Part shown: positions 1 through 20,646 of the stretch, piece after piece
Layout: every line of letters begins with the position of its first letter
How positions within the stretch are numbered: position 1 is the first letter of the stretch
Origin: Megaustenia siamemsis
Lineage: Eukaryota > Mollusca > Gastropoda > Stylommatophora > Ariophantidae
Direction: 5' to 3'
NCBI GenBank assembly: GCA_032433765.1
Contig: JAVIAB010000102.1
Location: forward strand, 9,759,991-9,823,990
DNA: 64,000 nucleotides
The notes under the pieces: model-generated
What the model saw: the letters and a program-made list of their open reading frames with translations, nothing else
Database searches by the model: none
What the model was told of the DNA's origin: nothing
Program-made: the position numbers and the translations under genes

Positions 1-8795
<8,795 letters not shown>

Positions 8796-8965
8796 AGTTG
8801 TTTATGGCGTATTCTATCAAAAGCTTTGGTGTAGTCTAGAAAAGGCATATGGTTTGTTTACTTCTGTGTCTTTTCGATGTCCTCATGCAGAATATGACTT
8901 CTTTTGTCTGATTGTTCTTCCTAAATCCAAATTGTTGTTCTTCTAATTCATTATTTTTTCCACCC
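8796..8965 (-). pseudogene. LINE-A reverse transcriptase fragment at the edge of the GATA array
   Basis: On the minus strand this encodes the RT block DYTKAFDR followed by a short stretch that matches the LINE-A copy at 52170-52390. The fragment is degenerate (a stop where the reference has codons for ACF, then frame loss) and ends near 8965. Its 3' side is replaced by the GATA array exactly where the reference LINE reads on toward the catalytic region. It is a relic without function, useful as a marker for how the array began. Confidence 0.85.
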
Positions 8966-9410
8966 AGTGATATATTCCTCGCGCCTTTGTAAGAAGCAAA
9001 GGCAGGATCGCGGTGCTTCAGAAACAGACTAACCTATCTAGTCTGGCAAGCGAGCAGGGATCGAAGAGGAAGACAAACCGGTACTCAAAAATGTCGGCTG
9101 AAGTCGGATGTGTTGGGCCGAAAAGGCGCAGATATCACAGTGTTACACTGCAAACTTCAACACAACGTAACTACGTCCACTTAACGTCCTTTTAAGGGCG
9201 GATGACGAGGAGGAAGTCTACGGTTCGTATCCGCTAGAATACCTCAAATCATCGGACGAACGCATCATCATCATCATCATCATTGTTTAAATAGTTTATC
9301 ATCGTGGATACCCTGGGCTTTGAATTTATTTTAGCTAGGTTGGGGGGAGAGGGGATGGGTTTGTCTTCATTCACACTCGCTCTAAAATGGACATTTGCTT
9401 TTTCACATGT
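8966..9410. other. No recognisable gene; short ATC microsatellite
   Basis: Mixed-composition DNA with a short ATC run near 9262-9284, similar to the microsatellite tails of LINE-A. A 60-codon open frame at 9013-9195 (+) has no recognisable domain or splice context, and I do not call it a gene. Confidence 0.5.
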
Positions 9411-10110
9411 ATCATCATCATCATCATCATCATCATCCAGTGCCATCTCCGCAACGAAGTTTGGTTACCATGGCGTGCCATTCTGCTCTATCTCTTGCTT
9501 TGATGGTGCTGGTTGTCATAGATTGATTTGTCCATCTTTTTATGTTACTCGTCCATGTTAGTCTTGGTCTGCCTCTTTTACCTTGTATTTCCACTCCAAG
9601 ATTACTTTTAGTAGGCTTATGTCTTTTAACAGGCCCAAAAATCGCATTTGTCCTGTTTGAATTGTGTTTAGTAGTTCTCTTTTCATTCCATCCAATTCTG
9701 TCAATTCTTCTATATATCCACATTTATAATGCTTCAACTCTCTGTTCTGTTTTCTTCTCTAATGTCCATGTTTCTGCACCATATAGGTATGTTGAGAAGA
9801 TGTAATATTAAAATTACTTTTTGCCATTCCTATTCTTTTGTTTATTTCAATTTTACACTTTCATCACTGGTTATAGTTTGTCCAAGTTATGTGTAGTTCT
9901 GAACTGTCTCCAGGTCTTTTCCTTCAATTTGATATCCACTTGTGGGTTTTGAGTATTTTCTTTGTTTATAATCATAGTTTTAGTTTATTTGATATTCATA
10001 TCTTGTCCATATTTTTTGCTTATCGTGTTTATTTCATTAAGTAATTGTAGATCTTTAGGATTTTCTGCTAGTAGTACAGTATCATCAGCATATCTTAGGT
10101 GATACATATA
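9411..10110 (-). pseudogene. LINE-A 3' end: RT tail and C-terminal domain with (ATC)n tail
   Basis: The (ATC)n run at 9411-9437 is the 3' microsatellite tail of a minus-strand LINE. Inward from it the minus strand encodes the C-terminal block ending in RGRPRLTWTSNIKRWTNQSM, as in the copy at 51182-51889. The homology continues to about 10110, where a YADD-type RT motif is visible in reverse complement (10080-10095). Several frameshifts break the reading frame. It is 5'-truncated and non-functional. Confidence 0.85.
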
Positions 10111-11085
10111 TACACAAGAAAAATTATGATTTAAAAATTCATCCTCTGTGTTTTGTCTCATTGCGACAGACCCTAAAGTAAGAAAGTCGTGAAATTAAAA
10201 TTGTTGAAGTGTTCTAATTCAATATGATTTTATTCTGTACCTAACTTTAAAATTCCAGCATGATTTCCTGGCCATGGGCTATTGTGGTGTCACTCTGGTG
10301 ATCTACAGCAGGTGTTGCCTAATGTTATATAATCAGACGTAGTCTGGACAAGTTATTAAGTCTCCGCCTAACTAGACATACAACATCGGTCGGGATTCCT
10401 AAATCGCACCTTTCAAATTGAGACTCGGTGTCGTCGCGGACAAATCAAAAGCTAATAGCCAAAAGCTATTGATAAGACGACGCCCTCATTGTTTTCAGTT
10501 ACGCAATACACCCTGGTAAGCGGATCAATTTTGGTCGGATCAGTCTCACTGATGTGGTCAGATTTTGTTCAGAACATTCAAAGTGTCTCATTTTTGGATG
10601 GCAGGTGTGAAAAGCCATTAAAAAAAAAAATATTAAACCAACCGCATGGAAAAAAAGATGCAAATTTCTGTTTAAAAAACGCCAAACTGGCAACCCTGAC
10701 ACCGATCCTATCTGAAGCATTTCAAATAATGTGATGAAAAAAACTTGGCTTTTTCCCCCCATAGGCCATTTTAAAGAGTTGTTTGGCTTAAAATCAATCA
10801 CAATTTTCACCTGGTAACTCAGATAAGTTCCGCGTGGACGTGCAGACTTGAACTGTCATTTGTTTCTGGAGCGGAGACAAGGTAGGTTGTTGTTGACTTA
10901 TTTATTTATCTTTAGTTCTTACCAGTCCTTATGTGTGTAACTTTTAATATTACATCTCTTTAATTATTTACTACATCTTTTATCGCATGCCTGCAGAGAT
11001 TTCAACTAACAATAAGTTTGCAGAAAATAATATAATATTCTCTACTCTAACTCTGTGAGGACGTCAAAGTCAATGAAGCAGAACT
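10111..11085. other. No recognised gene
   Basis: Nothing identifiable. Short open frames on both strands at 10489-10810 overlap each other and have no domain signature. Some A-rich runs occur near 10620. Confidence 0.4.
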
Positions 11086-11089
11086 GAGA

Positions 11090-11665
11090 ACTTACCATCT
11101 TTATCGAGAACTACAAACTTGATGTCGTGCAGCAGTATTATGAGTATAGCTACCTGGAGTCCATCATTAGCGACAAACAATCTTTAGATACAGAAATCCG
11201 CATTGGTAAAGTTTCTACTACCATCGACCGTTTTTAAAGGCGTGTTTGTCAAAACAGCAAACTGAAAACTAAAACAATTGCCGCAGTTTACAGCGCCTAC
11301 ATCATTAATATCCTTATCTATGTCAGCGCAGTACCATTGGTATCACCTGGAAGGACAAAGTAATAAACCTGCAGGTCCACACTCGCAATGGCCTCCCAAA
11401 CATCTACACTCTGCTCAAACAACGTAGATTACGCTGGCTTGGCCACTTACACCGTATGAGAGATGGCCGCATACCAAAAGATGTACTTTATGGACAACTA
11501 GCAGATGGCAAAAGAACTAGGGGGCGACCAAACTTCGATTTATAGACGTGAACATATACCCTGCAGCCTGGGAAGACATTGCTGCAGACCGTAATCTTTG
11601 AAAACACACTCTAAAGCTCCAACTCAATCAAGGAGGCAGATTCATAGAAAAAGAGTACAAGTACA
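11090..11665 (+). pseudogene. Decayed LINE C-terminal domain (distinct family)
   Basis: Plus-strand translation in several frames recovers the typical C-terminus of an APE-type LINE. First comes a block around YLESIISD (11150-11175). Then come the characteristic block RRLRWLGHLHRMRDGRIPK (near 11425-11480), a GRP motif (near 11520), and a block around AAWEDIAADRNL (near 11565-11600). Stops and frameshifts are frequent, so this is an old relic. It differs from LINE-A, -B and -C in this window. Confidence 0.75.
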
Positions 11666-12570
11666 CAGTACAAGAAAAGAAAAAAAACTAACATTTCCTA
11701 GGGGTGCTGCAAAATCTAGTCAACTATGACTGACGGGAGCTGCTCTTTAACTTTATACCAGTCAGTCCCTAAAGCGTATGCTTTCATATCACATCTTGTA
11801 ATTATTTAATATATCGAATAGTCAATTTGCCGTTACTTATGTAGTATAGTATATTTGATTTCTTTCCTTCCTCTTTTTTTATTTTTATTTCTAATGAAAA
11901 TTATAAAATAATATATTTCATGCAGTCTAACACAGTTCATCCAGGTAGCAGTTGTTTTTCTTGAAATTTTGTGTGTGTTTAAAATAAAAATGATACTTCG
12001 CATGGGACATTCACGATTGTATTGTCAATTATTCAATAAATATTTCAATCCATGACTATTTGATTTTAAGTATTCCTTTATAATGTTTTAATGTAAAACT
12101 ATAATTGATTGATTGTTCCTATTACCTTTGACTGGTTCAGAAATTTTGTAATCAAACTTTCTCGTGCTTCAACACAATATAATTAAGGTTATGTGTAATA
12201 TTTACATGGATGTGTAATAATTGGCAATCATATTAGTTTAAACATCATAACATGTTGATTTGAGTAAATACGACAAAATAACATACCACGTTGTCACTGA
12301 CTTGACTATCATTGGGCAAAAATCGATTTGAGTAAACTGTCGTTTATAGAGAAACTATCATCACAATTTCCATAAAATAGTTATAAAGTTAAGACTATTC
12401 AGTTATTGAAATTATATAGAATATATAATATAAATTATAAAAAAATATATAGTCAAATCAAAATGTTGTTTTTTTATGTGTTCTTGTTTTTTTAAATCTT
12501 GTTTATAATTAATAATATATTAACCATTATATGCCCAGTATTTCTACCAATGCCATCATTACCATAAAGT
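11666..12570. other. AT-rich stretch, no gene seen
   Basis: Strongly AT-rich DNA with no open frame or repeat family I can recognise. It could be intronic DNA of the inferred host gene or old mobile-element decay. Confidence 0.4.
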
Positions 12571-12573
12571 ACC

Positions 12574-12757
12574 ATGCATGCTGGCGTAGGTCATCATGTC
12601 TCTGTACAACTTTCTATCTCGGCGGTTATAATTTCTGCTGTTGATCTTCTGCCAAGTCGATGTCTTAAGCTGTCTGGTATCTTTTCTCTTTGCTTCTCTC
12701 TATCTCTTCGTCCCTCGATTCTTCCAGTCGTTACAATGTATTCTAGTCGTTCACTTC
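12574..12757 (-). pseudogene. LINE-C 3' end fragment
   Basis: The minus strand matches the extreme C-terminus of LINE-C (compare 62560-62690). Reverse-strand words corresponding to the GRQREKI, LDSLVSWHGKQ and LWRDM regions are recognisable though mutated. It stops where the LINE-B tail begins at about 12758. Confidence 0.65.
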
Positions 12758-12925
12758 ACATTCTATCTATTGACCTTCCGTGCCATAGCCGGCCCATAGG
12801 GCATAGACACTCTTTTTCTTATCTAAATTTTTATTCTAGCAATTTTCAATCCTTCTAAAGATATTTTATCAAATCTCGCCATTTGTCTTTGTTCTGTGCA
12901 AGCAACTATCTCTCACAGCAGTTTG
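12758..12925 (-). mobile_element. LINE-B 3' end fragment with short (AGAT)n tail
   Basis: Sequence from the short ATCTATCT-type run through the block at 12770-12810 matches the 3' ends of the LINE-B copies at 39344 and 59141: the same UTR words, then the C-terminal coding region in reverse complement. It is truncated after about 170 bp and inserted into the LINE-C fragment. It helps define the LINE-B tail as an AGAT microsatellite. Confidence 0.75.
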
Positions 12926-13535
12926 TCACTGATACTTCAGTTGACTTGCATATTTTTATCTTTTCAGGAAAATTATATAAACATTGCTTCTTCTATTATA
13001 CATTCAAAGTGAATCGAAGAAGCTGTATATACAACATCTGTGGTTAAAATTTAAACTTTGCACACGAATCTGAGAATTGCCATTTCTTTGCGTTTGATCT
13101 TTATGTTAGGAGCAAATAATTCATAACATAAATATTGACTTGAGAATATTAAATTTTGAACGTGGTATCATAATTTGAAATCACCTCCAAAAGATAAAAA
13201 TGTTTAGAATATGTTGCATGTACTAGGTCTTAGGTAATCTCGTACTAAAACAATTTAATAGAGTTTCTAAGATGTAATTAAAATACCATTTTGAGATGAA
13301 AACAAACTGCTGTGAGAACAAGCTGTAGGAAACAAAAAGTTGCACGGTGTAAGGTCACGTAAATTAGGCCGGGGGGGGGGGGGGGGCGCACCACAGTCGA
13401 GTTTGTTCCTTGCCAAAAACTATAGTGCAACATGGCCAGGTACATTATCATGGTGAGGCCATGTTTCCACCCTTCATTTTTTTCCCCACTTTCTTCTGAT
13501 ATTCACCAAAGACATCTCAAGACCTCGGCAAAGAA
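12926..13535. other. No gene; G homopolymer at about 13371-13386
   Basis: AT-rich DNA followed by a run of about 16 G residues near 13371-13386. The rest is unique-looking sequence without open frames or recognised repeats. Confidence 0.5.
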
Positions 13536-13539
13536 AAGT

Positions 13540-13790
13540 TAAGGTTCCCTCCACACCTTGCTATGCCTGCATATATATATGCATAGCATATACATGCATA
13601 GCAATATAAATATAATGCCAGGCGGCCTTATCTTGCCAGGAAAATCATCTCTGGTACCCACATTTAGAGACTGAGTGAACGAAGAGGCTTGTCAGACAGA
13701 ACAAACCCGCAATTTCTGTGAATCAAACCCCGGACCCTTATGATAAGAAATGAGCACACTAACAACTCAAGCATTGAGATCAGGCTGATT
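13540..13790 (-). mobile_element. tRNA-headed SINE, family SINE-2 (older copy)
   Basis: It resembles the SINE at 36876-37096 along most of its length on the minus strand: a tRNA-like head with an A-box-like and a B-box-like region (13715-13780), a body with the word around CCAGAGAT (near 13650) and a 3' end matching GGTTCCCTCCAC in reverse (13541-13555). An internal ATATGCATA-rich segment is specific to this copy. Divergence suggests an older insertion. Confidence 0.65.
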
Positions 13791-13844
13791 TTTGCGGTTA
13801 TCCGGGAGTGCTAGGCATCGGATAATATTGCCCAAACACCAGGG

Positions 13845-14010
13845 GTGTGTAAAAACCATGAAGAAACCATGGATTCAAAGAGAAAGATTTTCACCGCTTC
13901 TGGCAGGATTAGAAATCAGGAACAATTTGTCATGAATCCATCGTCGAACCTCTGGGCTACCCAGTCCGCCAGCAGTTTTCATGGTCTGGAAAAGTTATAT
14001 CTGAACCATA
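13845..14010 (-). mobile_element. Possible degenerate tRNA-derived SINE
   Basis: The minus strand has an A-box-like GGGTAGCCCAGAGG near 13965 and a body ending in a word shared with the SINE at 45000-45152 (GAAGAAACCATGGATT on the plus strand at 13860). The B box is poor. The 82-codon plus-strand open frame here is probably fortuitous. Weak call. Confidence 0.35.
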
Positions 14011-14114
14011 AGATCTTTTGTTCACCTGACAGACAACTAAATAGTGACCACAATAACACCCTCTCAACCAAAATAAAAACGTACTGTCTTTAAAAAATCT
14101 CTTTTTACAAGAAA

Positions 14115-14790
14115 GCAGTAGTATTGGTGATATCGAAGAAACAAGTAAGCATCACCATTAAGTAACTTACAAATAAACGGGTAAGTCTAAAGCAAGTCCA
14201 GAGCGCCAAATACTTGGGCACAATAATAGCATCAGACGGAAGATGCACGACAGAAATAAAAAGTAGAATTGCTCAGGTCAAAATAGCATTCAAGAAAAAA
14301 ACTTCTTATGGAACAAGTCTATGTCAAGAGGAGTGAGAAAGAGTTCACCGGTGCTATATAGAGCCAATTCTGACCTATGAAAGCGAATCATGGACAGTAA
14401 ACAAACAAATGAAAAGACGAATAGAGGCTACAGAGATGGGATGTCTCAGGATAATGTTGAAAGTTCCCTAGACAGCTAAAAAAAAGACCAAAGAGGCCAA
14501 CAAAAAAATGGAGCTCCTAAGAAATATAAGAAAGAAACAGATTTATATATCAGAGAGAAAAAGATTTGTTGGACACATCATGAGAAGGGGAAAATTGGAA
14601 TACTTGGTTACAAGTGGGAAAATGGAGGGAAAGAGATATCGCGGACGACAAAAAGAGAAGATACTGGATTGCTTGGTGTCATGGCATGGAAAACAGTAAA
14701 GAAGAGAATTAATACGGCGTACGGAAGATAGAAGTTTGAGATTGTTGTAGAACATGATCATCGATACCAAAAAGTATGGCACATAATGAT
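14115..14790 (+). pseudogene. LINE-C C-terminal fragment
   Basis: It aligns over about 650 bp with 62050-62690. It includes the block around YLGTI (14210-14235), a region before RRIEATEMG (14415-14440), and the C-terminal FVGHIMRRGKLEYLVT block (14565-14610) followed by GRQKEKI. Stops and small indels interrupt it throughout. It ends near a short TA run at 14790-14810. Confidence 0.85.
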
Positions 14791-14811
14791 AATGTTACAT
14801 ATATATATATG

Positions 14812-15075
14812 AGTGCCGTCATTGAGTGCCGTCTTCGCATCGAAGGTTGGCTACCACAGAGCTTCATTCCACTCTGTCTCTTGCTTTGATGGTGCAGGTT
14901 GTCATTGGCTGACTTGTCCATCTTTTGATGTTACTCGTCCATGTTAGTCTTGGTCTGCCTCTGCCTCTTTTACCTTGTATTTTCCCTACTAATATTATTT
15001 TAGTATGCTGTTGTGTCTTTTAACATGCCCCAAAAATTGCATTTGTCTTGTTCTAATTGTGTTTAGTTTAATATA
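14812..15075 (-). pseudogene. LINE-A 3' end fragment
   Basis: The minus strand matches the last ~260 bp of LINE-A (compare 51190-51430): the reverse complement of the block around LTWTSNIKR and the upstream KTRQ region. It lies head-to-head with the LINE-C fragment just before it. No intact frame. Confidence 0.8.
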
Positions 15076-15315
15076 TACATACACGATATCAATTGTTTTA
15101 CCCTAGACTAAATAAGTATTTATATTTTCTTTTCGTCTTTCTATTCTTTGATCATATTTTTCTACAGGTGATACAGACATTACAGGATTAACGTCTTTGA
15201 GACTGTCACGAGTTGTGCAAACATCTTGTTACTTTGCCTGATACTATTACCGAAGTTAATCCAATAAAAGATAACAAGAAAATTCTACAGTGACTCAATC
15301 TTCTATTGTTTCCAG

Positions 15316-16338
15316 TTCAGATGTTTAGCTCTTGTGATACATTTTATTCAGAGCAAGCTACTTGTCCTGATTTAACGTGTGATAATAAAAGTGTTCAGAC
15401 AACAATGGCACAGCCTAATATGCTCCCCTCAAACAGAGATGGCCTGCTGCATACCGTAGACTCCCAGGATAAAATGATGAGGCCAAAGATTCAGTCATCT
15501 CATCCACACATGTTATATGATTATCATAAAGGAAATTCATTACCGAAGTACCAAACACAAACAAACAGAACAGTATCTGAGAGAGAACATGTTATGTCTG
15601 CGGATAAATATAGAACTTCAATTCAAGGTGATGTTGGATCTAATAGACCAAGGCATTTATTTACTGAACCAGGTGTCTCTTCCTGTCCTGTTGACCAAAC
15701 AGCTATTACAAGTGTCATGCATTCTAAAAGGAAAACATTTGATGAATTGGCTAATCCAAGCATTATATGTGTAAAAAATGAGTTGACTAAAATATGTTTA
15801 ACACCACCTGGACAAGACAGTGGCAGTTCCACATTGTCAAGAGCAAGGGAAACTAATGGAGCACATTTAGAAAAGATAAATCAAGATTCAAGTATTGGAA
15901 ATACATATTCTTCAGGAAAATTACAAATACATCATAATAAACATAAAGCAAGGAACATGGATGATACCAGATTATCACGACCTGTAGATGATAGCAGATT
16001 AGTACCAGCAGAAATCAAAATGTCAGTGGTCATGGATGAGGATTATGTATCTGAAGATTTAGATGTGTCTGATGACTCATGTGTCGCAGATATTACTGTT
16101 ATATACAAACAAAAACATATTGATAATAAAGACAATGAAAAGGCCAGCTCACTCCTAAATAATGCCTTTACTGAAGGTAATACAACTGAGGTTTATGCCA
16201 GGATAGCTCCAGATAGTATAAATGCTGTAAATGTTAACAATAACCTCTTCAATGATAAAGATCACAAGTACCAAATGAAAGCAACATTGCCACCAAAACA
16301 CCTGAGATGTTTGGAGCAGATGGATAATCCCCCATTGC
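15316..16338 (+). CDS. Large internal exon of an unrecognised host gene
   Basis: A 1,023-bp stretch is open in one frame, preceded by a pyrimidine-rich AG acceptor (TCTATTGTTTCCAG ending at 15315) and followed by a GTGAGT donor at 16339. An alternative acceptor lies 5 bp downstream. The encoded ~341 residues are hydrophilic, rich in Ser, Asn, Asp and Lys, with an acidic patch (DEDYVSEDLDVSDD, about two thirds in) and no catalytic motif, signal peptide or membrane segment. It is probably intrinsically disordered. It ends with one base of a codon, which fits the phase of the candidate exon at 37255. No family recognised; expression is inferred only from splice signals and open frame. Confidence 0.7.
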
Positions 16339-16544
16339 GTGAGTATAGACATGACTCTGTTATGACAAATTTAATCCTGTCTTCCATTTTCTATGCCATT
16401 TATCTACTTTAACTACAGCTGTGTTAGGTATATATGACATGCATGCATGGTTTTCTATTATTTTGATAGTTGTTTTCTATATTCAGTGTCAAGTTGTGTG
16501 TATCTAGTGCTTTAAGCATGGATTTTGTGTTTGTTATCAACGCA
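16339..16544. other. Start of the inferred intron, no feature
   Basis: Begins with GTGAGT. The sequence is unremarkable and leads into the 29-bp minisatellite. Confidence 0.5.
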
Positions 16545-17105
16545 GCTTCAATTAGTTCTACTTTAATGATGGCTTTAGTTCCTCTGTGATTTTGATGTTG
16601 GCTTTAGTTCCTGTATCACTTTGATGATGGCTTTAGTTCCTCTGTCACTTTGATGATGGCTTTAGTTCCTCTGCCACTTTAATGATGGCTTTAGTTCCTC
16701 TGTCATTTTGATGTTGGCTTTAGTTCCTGCGTCACTTTGATGATGGCTTTAGTTCCTCTGTAATTTTGATGATAGCTTTAGTTCCTCTATCACTTTAATG
16801 ATGGCTTTAGTTCCTCTTTTATATTAATGGCTTTAATTCCTCTGCGACATCGATGGCTTTAGTTCATCTGTCGTTTTATGATGGCTTTAGCTCATCTGCC
16901 ACTTTGATGATGGCTTTAGTTCCTCTGTCATTGCGATGATGGCTTTAGTTCCTCTGTCATTGCGATGATGGCTTTAGTTTATCTGTCATTTTGATGATGG
17001 CACTAGTTCCTCTGCGACATTGATGGCTTTAGTTTATCTGTCATTTTGATGATGGCACTAGTTCCTCTGCGACATTGATGGCTTTAGTTCATCTGCCACT
17101 TTGTT
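16545..17105. repeat. ~29-bp minisatellite (GATGGCTTTAGTTCCTCTGT type)
   Basis: About 18-20 imperfect copies of a 29-bp unit containing GATGGCTTTAGTTCCTCTG. Copies differ by substitutions in the TCACTTT/TCATTTT segment and by small length changes (shorter units near 16830-16860 and 16990-17080). No coding capacity seen. Confidence 0.9.
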
Positions 17106-17815
17106 GAAGTTTTTGCTTCCAGCGTTTCGCTTTGTTGAGCATACCTTTAACAGGATGCTGGTTGGTCTGGTGTTATTATGATTTTCTGTGAGTATAATCG
17201 TCTCTTCTTTATAATGATTCACCTGCTGCTCCACGTATCTATTGGGTACTAATATGCTGAAGGTGGCCACTCTCTGTTCAATATTGTTTAGCTGCTAGCC
17301 ATTGTTTACATTTATTACCTCTGTCTTGATGGTTTATTATGTGCTGTCTTTGTCGATATGGTACATGTCTTATGTTGGCGGTAGACTTATCTGTCGAAGA
17401 GCCCATTTATGTTGTAACTTAGTTTTGTGTATGCATACAAAAGCTGTTTCTGTTTAGTGAACCATATAAAACCTGATTGCAGACAAAGGGAAACTACCAT
17501 TGTATTAACAAAGAAAATATGGTGGAAGTTCAATATAGCACTTTATTAAGTAGCAACATTAATAAGGTCACCAGCGGTTACACCATATCAAGTAGGGACC
17601 ATCATTGCAACAGGTGATACTAAACTCTCTCCAAGATACGTTCACAAACATAACAGTAGGAGTGGCCAACAGAAAGCAAAAGACCACAGATTATATCTTT
17701 TCCCAACGCTGAAAGACACAGTAAGGAAAAAAATAGATGTAGTGGCTCTAGAGAGCAAATATGATACATAAGCCTGTCGCAGAAATGTTTATTTTGTGCT
17801 ATCCTCTTCTGTCCT
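17106..17815. other. No recognised gene
   Basis: Short open frames at 17058-17270 (-) and 17620-17910 (-) have no recognisable domain. The second overlaps a degenerate LINE relic that becomes identifiable from about 17820. Confidence 0.35.
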
Positions 17816-17819
17816 TCAT

Positions 17820-18035
17820 GGACAGCTAAGAAGAGTAATAAAAACGTTCTGAAAGAGGCCAGAGCATAAAGAGAGTTAATATCCAATATTAGGAAAAAAA
17901 CAATCATCATTTTTTGGCCATGTAACGAGAAGAGAACAATTGGAATATAGTTTTAACAACTGGAAAAATTGAGGGACGAAGATATAGAGGGAAGCAAAGA
18001 GAAAAGATACCAGACAGCTTAAGAGAATAGCTTAG
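17820..18035 (+). pseudogene. Highly decayed LINE-C C-terminal relic
   Basis: Plus-strand frames recover FFGHVTRREQLEY (17910-17950), then a TTGKIEGR-like and a GKQREKI-like segment (17960-18010), matching the LINE-C C-terminus at 62480-62580 with many changes. Frames shift repeatedly. Confidence 0.65.
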
Positions 18036-18207
18036 AAACTGTGGATGAGAAATGGACAATGTTTGAAACTGAATCCTTGCAATATTGGAGATATTTTCAC
18101 TAGATACAAGACAAGCAAAACAATAGTGGATGACACCGAAAATTCTACCATTGATGGACAGAAGTGTATGAAAACATGAAGATAGATATAACCAGGTTAA
18201 CAATGAA

Positions 18208-18460
18208 ATGATTTCTTTCTCTCTGCGATCAGGACTCAGTCAGAGTAGGATTCCAGACTCCCACATGAAGTCAGCTGTCAGGTTAAGTGTGTTGATCGCC
18301 CCCACAGACAGAACGTCACATTTAGAGTCCGCCAGATCCACTCTGACTGAACACCCGTTAATACGTTGCACTGTGTTCTGCGCCAGTGGCCCAGTGCATC
18401 CGATTTCAGCCAGCATTTTTTCAAGTTTGCTTTCCTTAGCCTTTGATTGTCCCTAATCTT
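18208..18460 (-). pseudogene. LINE-F (RNase H type) 3' end fragment
   Basis: The minus strand carries a C-terminus related to the LINE-F copy at 20648-21475: an FMWESGILL-type ending against FMRETGILL there, followed by the same 3' UTR word (GATCGCAGAGAGA in sense). Divergent from the second copy, so a different subfamily or age. Confidence 0.7.
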
Positions 18461-18555
18461 CCTGCAAGGTAGCAGATTGTCTTTTCTGTAGGGGGATTCT
18501 GCCCTTAGATGGCCTACCCTCCCAGGTTTACGAGCACCATATGCCCGAGTCACTA

Positions 18556-19200
18556 GAGGTGACTAACACAGACATGCTCACACAAAGATATGAGATGTGA
18601 ATAACACAGACATGTACACAGCGATACGAGCAATGTCTAACACTGACACACATCAAGATATATGACACATGACTAACATAGACATACATATAAAGATATG
18701 AGATATGACTGACTTAGACATGCACACACAAAGATATAAGATATGACTAACATAGGCATGCACAAACAAGAATATGAGATGTGACAAACACAGACATGCA
18801 TGCACAAAGATATGAGATATAACTAACATAAACATGCACACAAAGATATGAGATATCCCTAACCCAGACATGCACACACAAAGATATGACACATGACTAA
18901 CACAGATACACACTAAGTTATGATATATTACTAAACTCAGACGCACATAAAGATAAGAGACATGATTAACACGGACACACCAATATATGAGATATGACTA
19001 ACATGACACACATCTAGATATGAGCCATGGCTAGCACACACACAAAACACACACACACAAGCTAAGATTTGAGCCATGGCTAGCACAGAAACACCCCAAG
19101 ATATTAGCCATGACTAGCACAGAAAAACATTAAGATATGAGTCATGTCTTCACGGAAAAACACAAAGAAATGAGCCAAGTCTAGCACATAAACACATTGA
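18556..19200. repeat. ~40-45-bp imperfect minisatellite (CACAGACATGCACACA... type)
   Basis: Roughly 14 degenerate tandem copies of a unit containing AAAGATATGAGATATGACTAAC and CACAGACATGCACACA. The right end (19000-19200) becomes more divergent and merges with the broken EGF-like gene. Cysteine/histidine-rich reading frames across it are a by-product of the repeat. Confidence 0.8.
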
Positions 19201-19204
19201 GGTA

Positions 19205-20510
19205 TCCATATGCTTGGGTTAGTCTGCAGACTCTTCTTAACGTGTGAATCATTGACATACGAGACGCAGGCTTTGATTAACTGTCCGCAGGTTTCGTTCA
19301 AACAGTTGTCCGGAGATTTGAGAATGCAGTCAGACACGTAGAACTTTCCCTTGCATGCACTGTTCCCGGCTGACTGTTCACATGTGTCGTTGAAACAGTT
19401 GTCTGGACATTTGAGAGTGCTGTCTGACCCGTAGTACGTTTCCTTGCACGTGCAGTCTGCACTTTCCGGGTCACATATGATGTCACAGCCATCAGAACAC
19501 GTCTGTTCGCGCTGTAGCCCAAAATTACCATCGGGACAAGTGTCATTACAGGTATAGCCAGGATGTTTACATTGTAGTCATTTCCCAGATTTTTCCCACA
19601 TAAAGGACAGACACTGAGACAAGACCTGGAGCAATCGTGTCCATAGACCCCATGTGAGCATTTGCCGTGACACGTACCAATGATGAAGTCGCAGCTTTTG
19701 CTACACCCACTATACACTGAACAGAACGACCAAGAATACCCGTCCAGACAATAGGTGTCTGCAAATGTTTGCGCCTCACACACCGTCAGTTCACTACCGG
19801 CCTGCGAAATGGTCGGTGAGAACTCAGTCTTAATGTGTGCCATTGGCGTTTGTGTGGTGACTACAATAGTGTTCATAGAAACATTTGGATATGATATATC
19901 GTTAGACTGGAACACTACACCGCCACTGGGAAGCCTTTAGAGTGGCATTCTTTACCCGAATCATAGTGCTAGCTTAATGATATAATCGAATGGTGTGAAT
20001 CTTCTGGGGCGTGGCAAAGTTCAGATACCAGTAAACAGGACTGTTTCCACTTCTCAGTTTTGTGTGTGTGCAGTCATTGTCATAGAGATTGGTCCTTCTT
20101 TTGTCATTTACTGGGGCCTCTGGTCCACATTTGTCTCCTGTATAACAAGAATTAAACGTGTCGGCCTGGTTTGTGTTCTGTTTGAGAGCCACATTCCGAC
20201 CCCCGCCTATGTGGATGGAGCAGATATTTGCAACTATCGCCCCTGCAATCCATAACTTGTTGATCAGACCAGCCCCAGAGCAACAGACATCAATCTCGTG
20301 CTGACTAACTACAAACCTTGAATCATTGCTACATGAGGCAGAACCATTTAGTATTGTCGTGAAACTGTCCGGAACTATTAAGTCATTTGCATAAATCCTA
20401 AACCATGAGAACAGCAAAGATTGGTTGAGAGTTGCCTCAACTGATGTAGAATTTATGTCCGAGTTACATGTGGTGTCGTTGTAATTAAACAGGAAAGTAG
20501 GTTCAGAATT
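19205..20510 (-). pseudogene. Broken discoidin (F5/8C, fucolectin-like) plus EGF-like domain gene
   Basis: Minus-strand translation gives a fucolectin/F5-8C-like domain: it opens GGGRNVALKQNTNQADTF (near 20190), passes NDCTHTKLRSG and reaches YWYLNFATPQKIHTIRLY (near 19985). After frame changes near 19925-19975 it resumes with VVFQSNDISYP (near 19900) and ends ELTVCEAQTF. Cysteine-rich EGF-like repeats follow (CSKSC, CSHGVYG, then after another shift near 19575 CPDGNFG, CPDNCFND, CLNETC). Such combinations are common in secreted or membrane proteins expanded in molluscs. At least three frame breaks within 450 bp make it a pseudogene or a poorly sequenced exon. A possible AG acceptor lies just upstream of GGGRN; the upstream segment to 20510 is open but unassigned. 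Confidence 0.65.
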
Positions 20511-20614
20511 TTTGGCGTGTTTTTACACGAGAACCAAGTAAACCCACTGGGGTCCAAAATATTCGTGCTGATAAATGTCACTGTTTGGGCACATCCCTGT
20601 AGTTTTGTCATAAA

Positions 20615-20615
<1 letters not shown>

Positions 20616-20646
<31 letters not shown>

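Noticed and set aside
9013..9195. 60-codon plus-strand frame
   Set aside because: Basic, short, no domain, no splice context; indistinguishable from chance.
16545..19200. Regularly spaced repeats that could be mistaken for a CRISPR array
   Set aside because: Units are contiguous minisatellites with no unique spacers, in an animal genome and with no cas-like gene.
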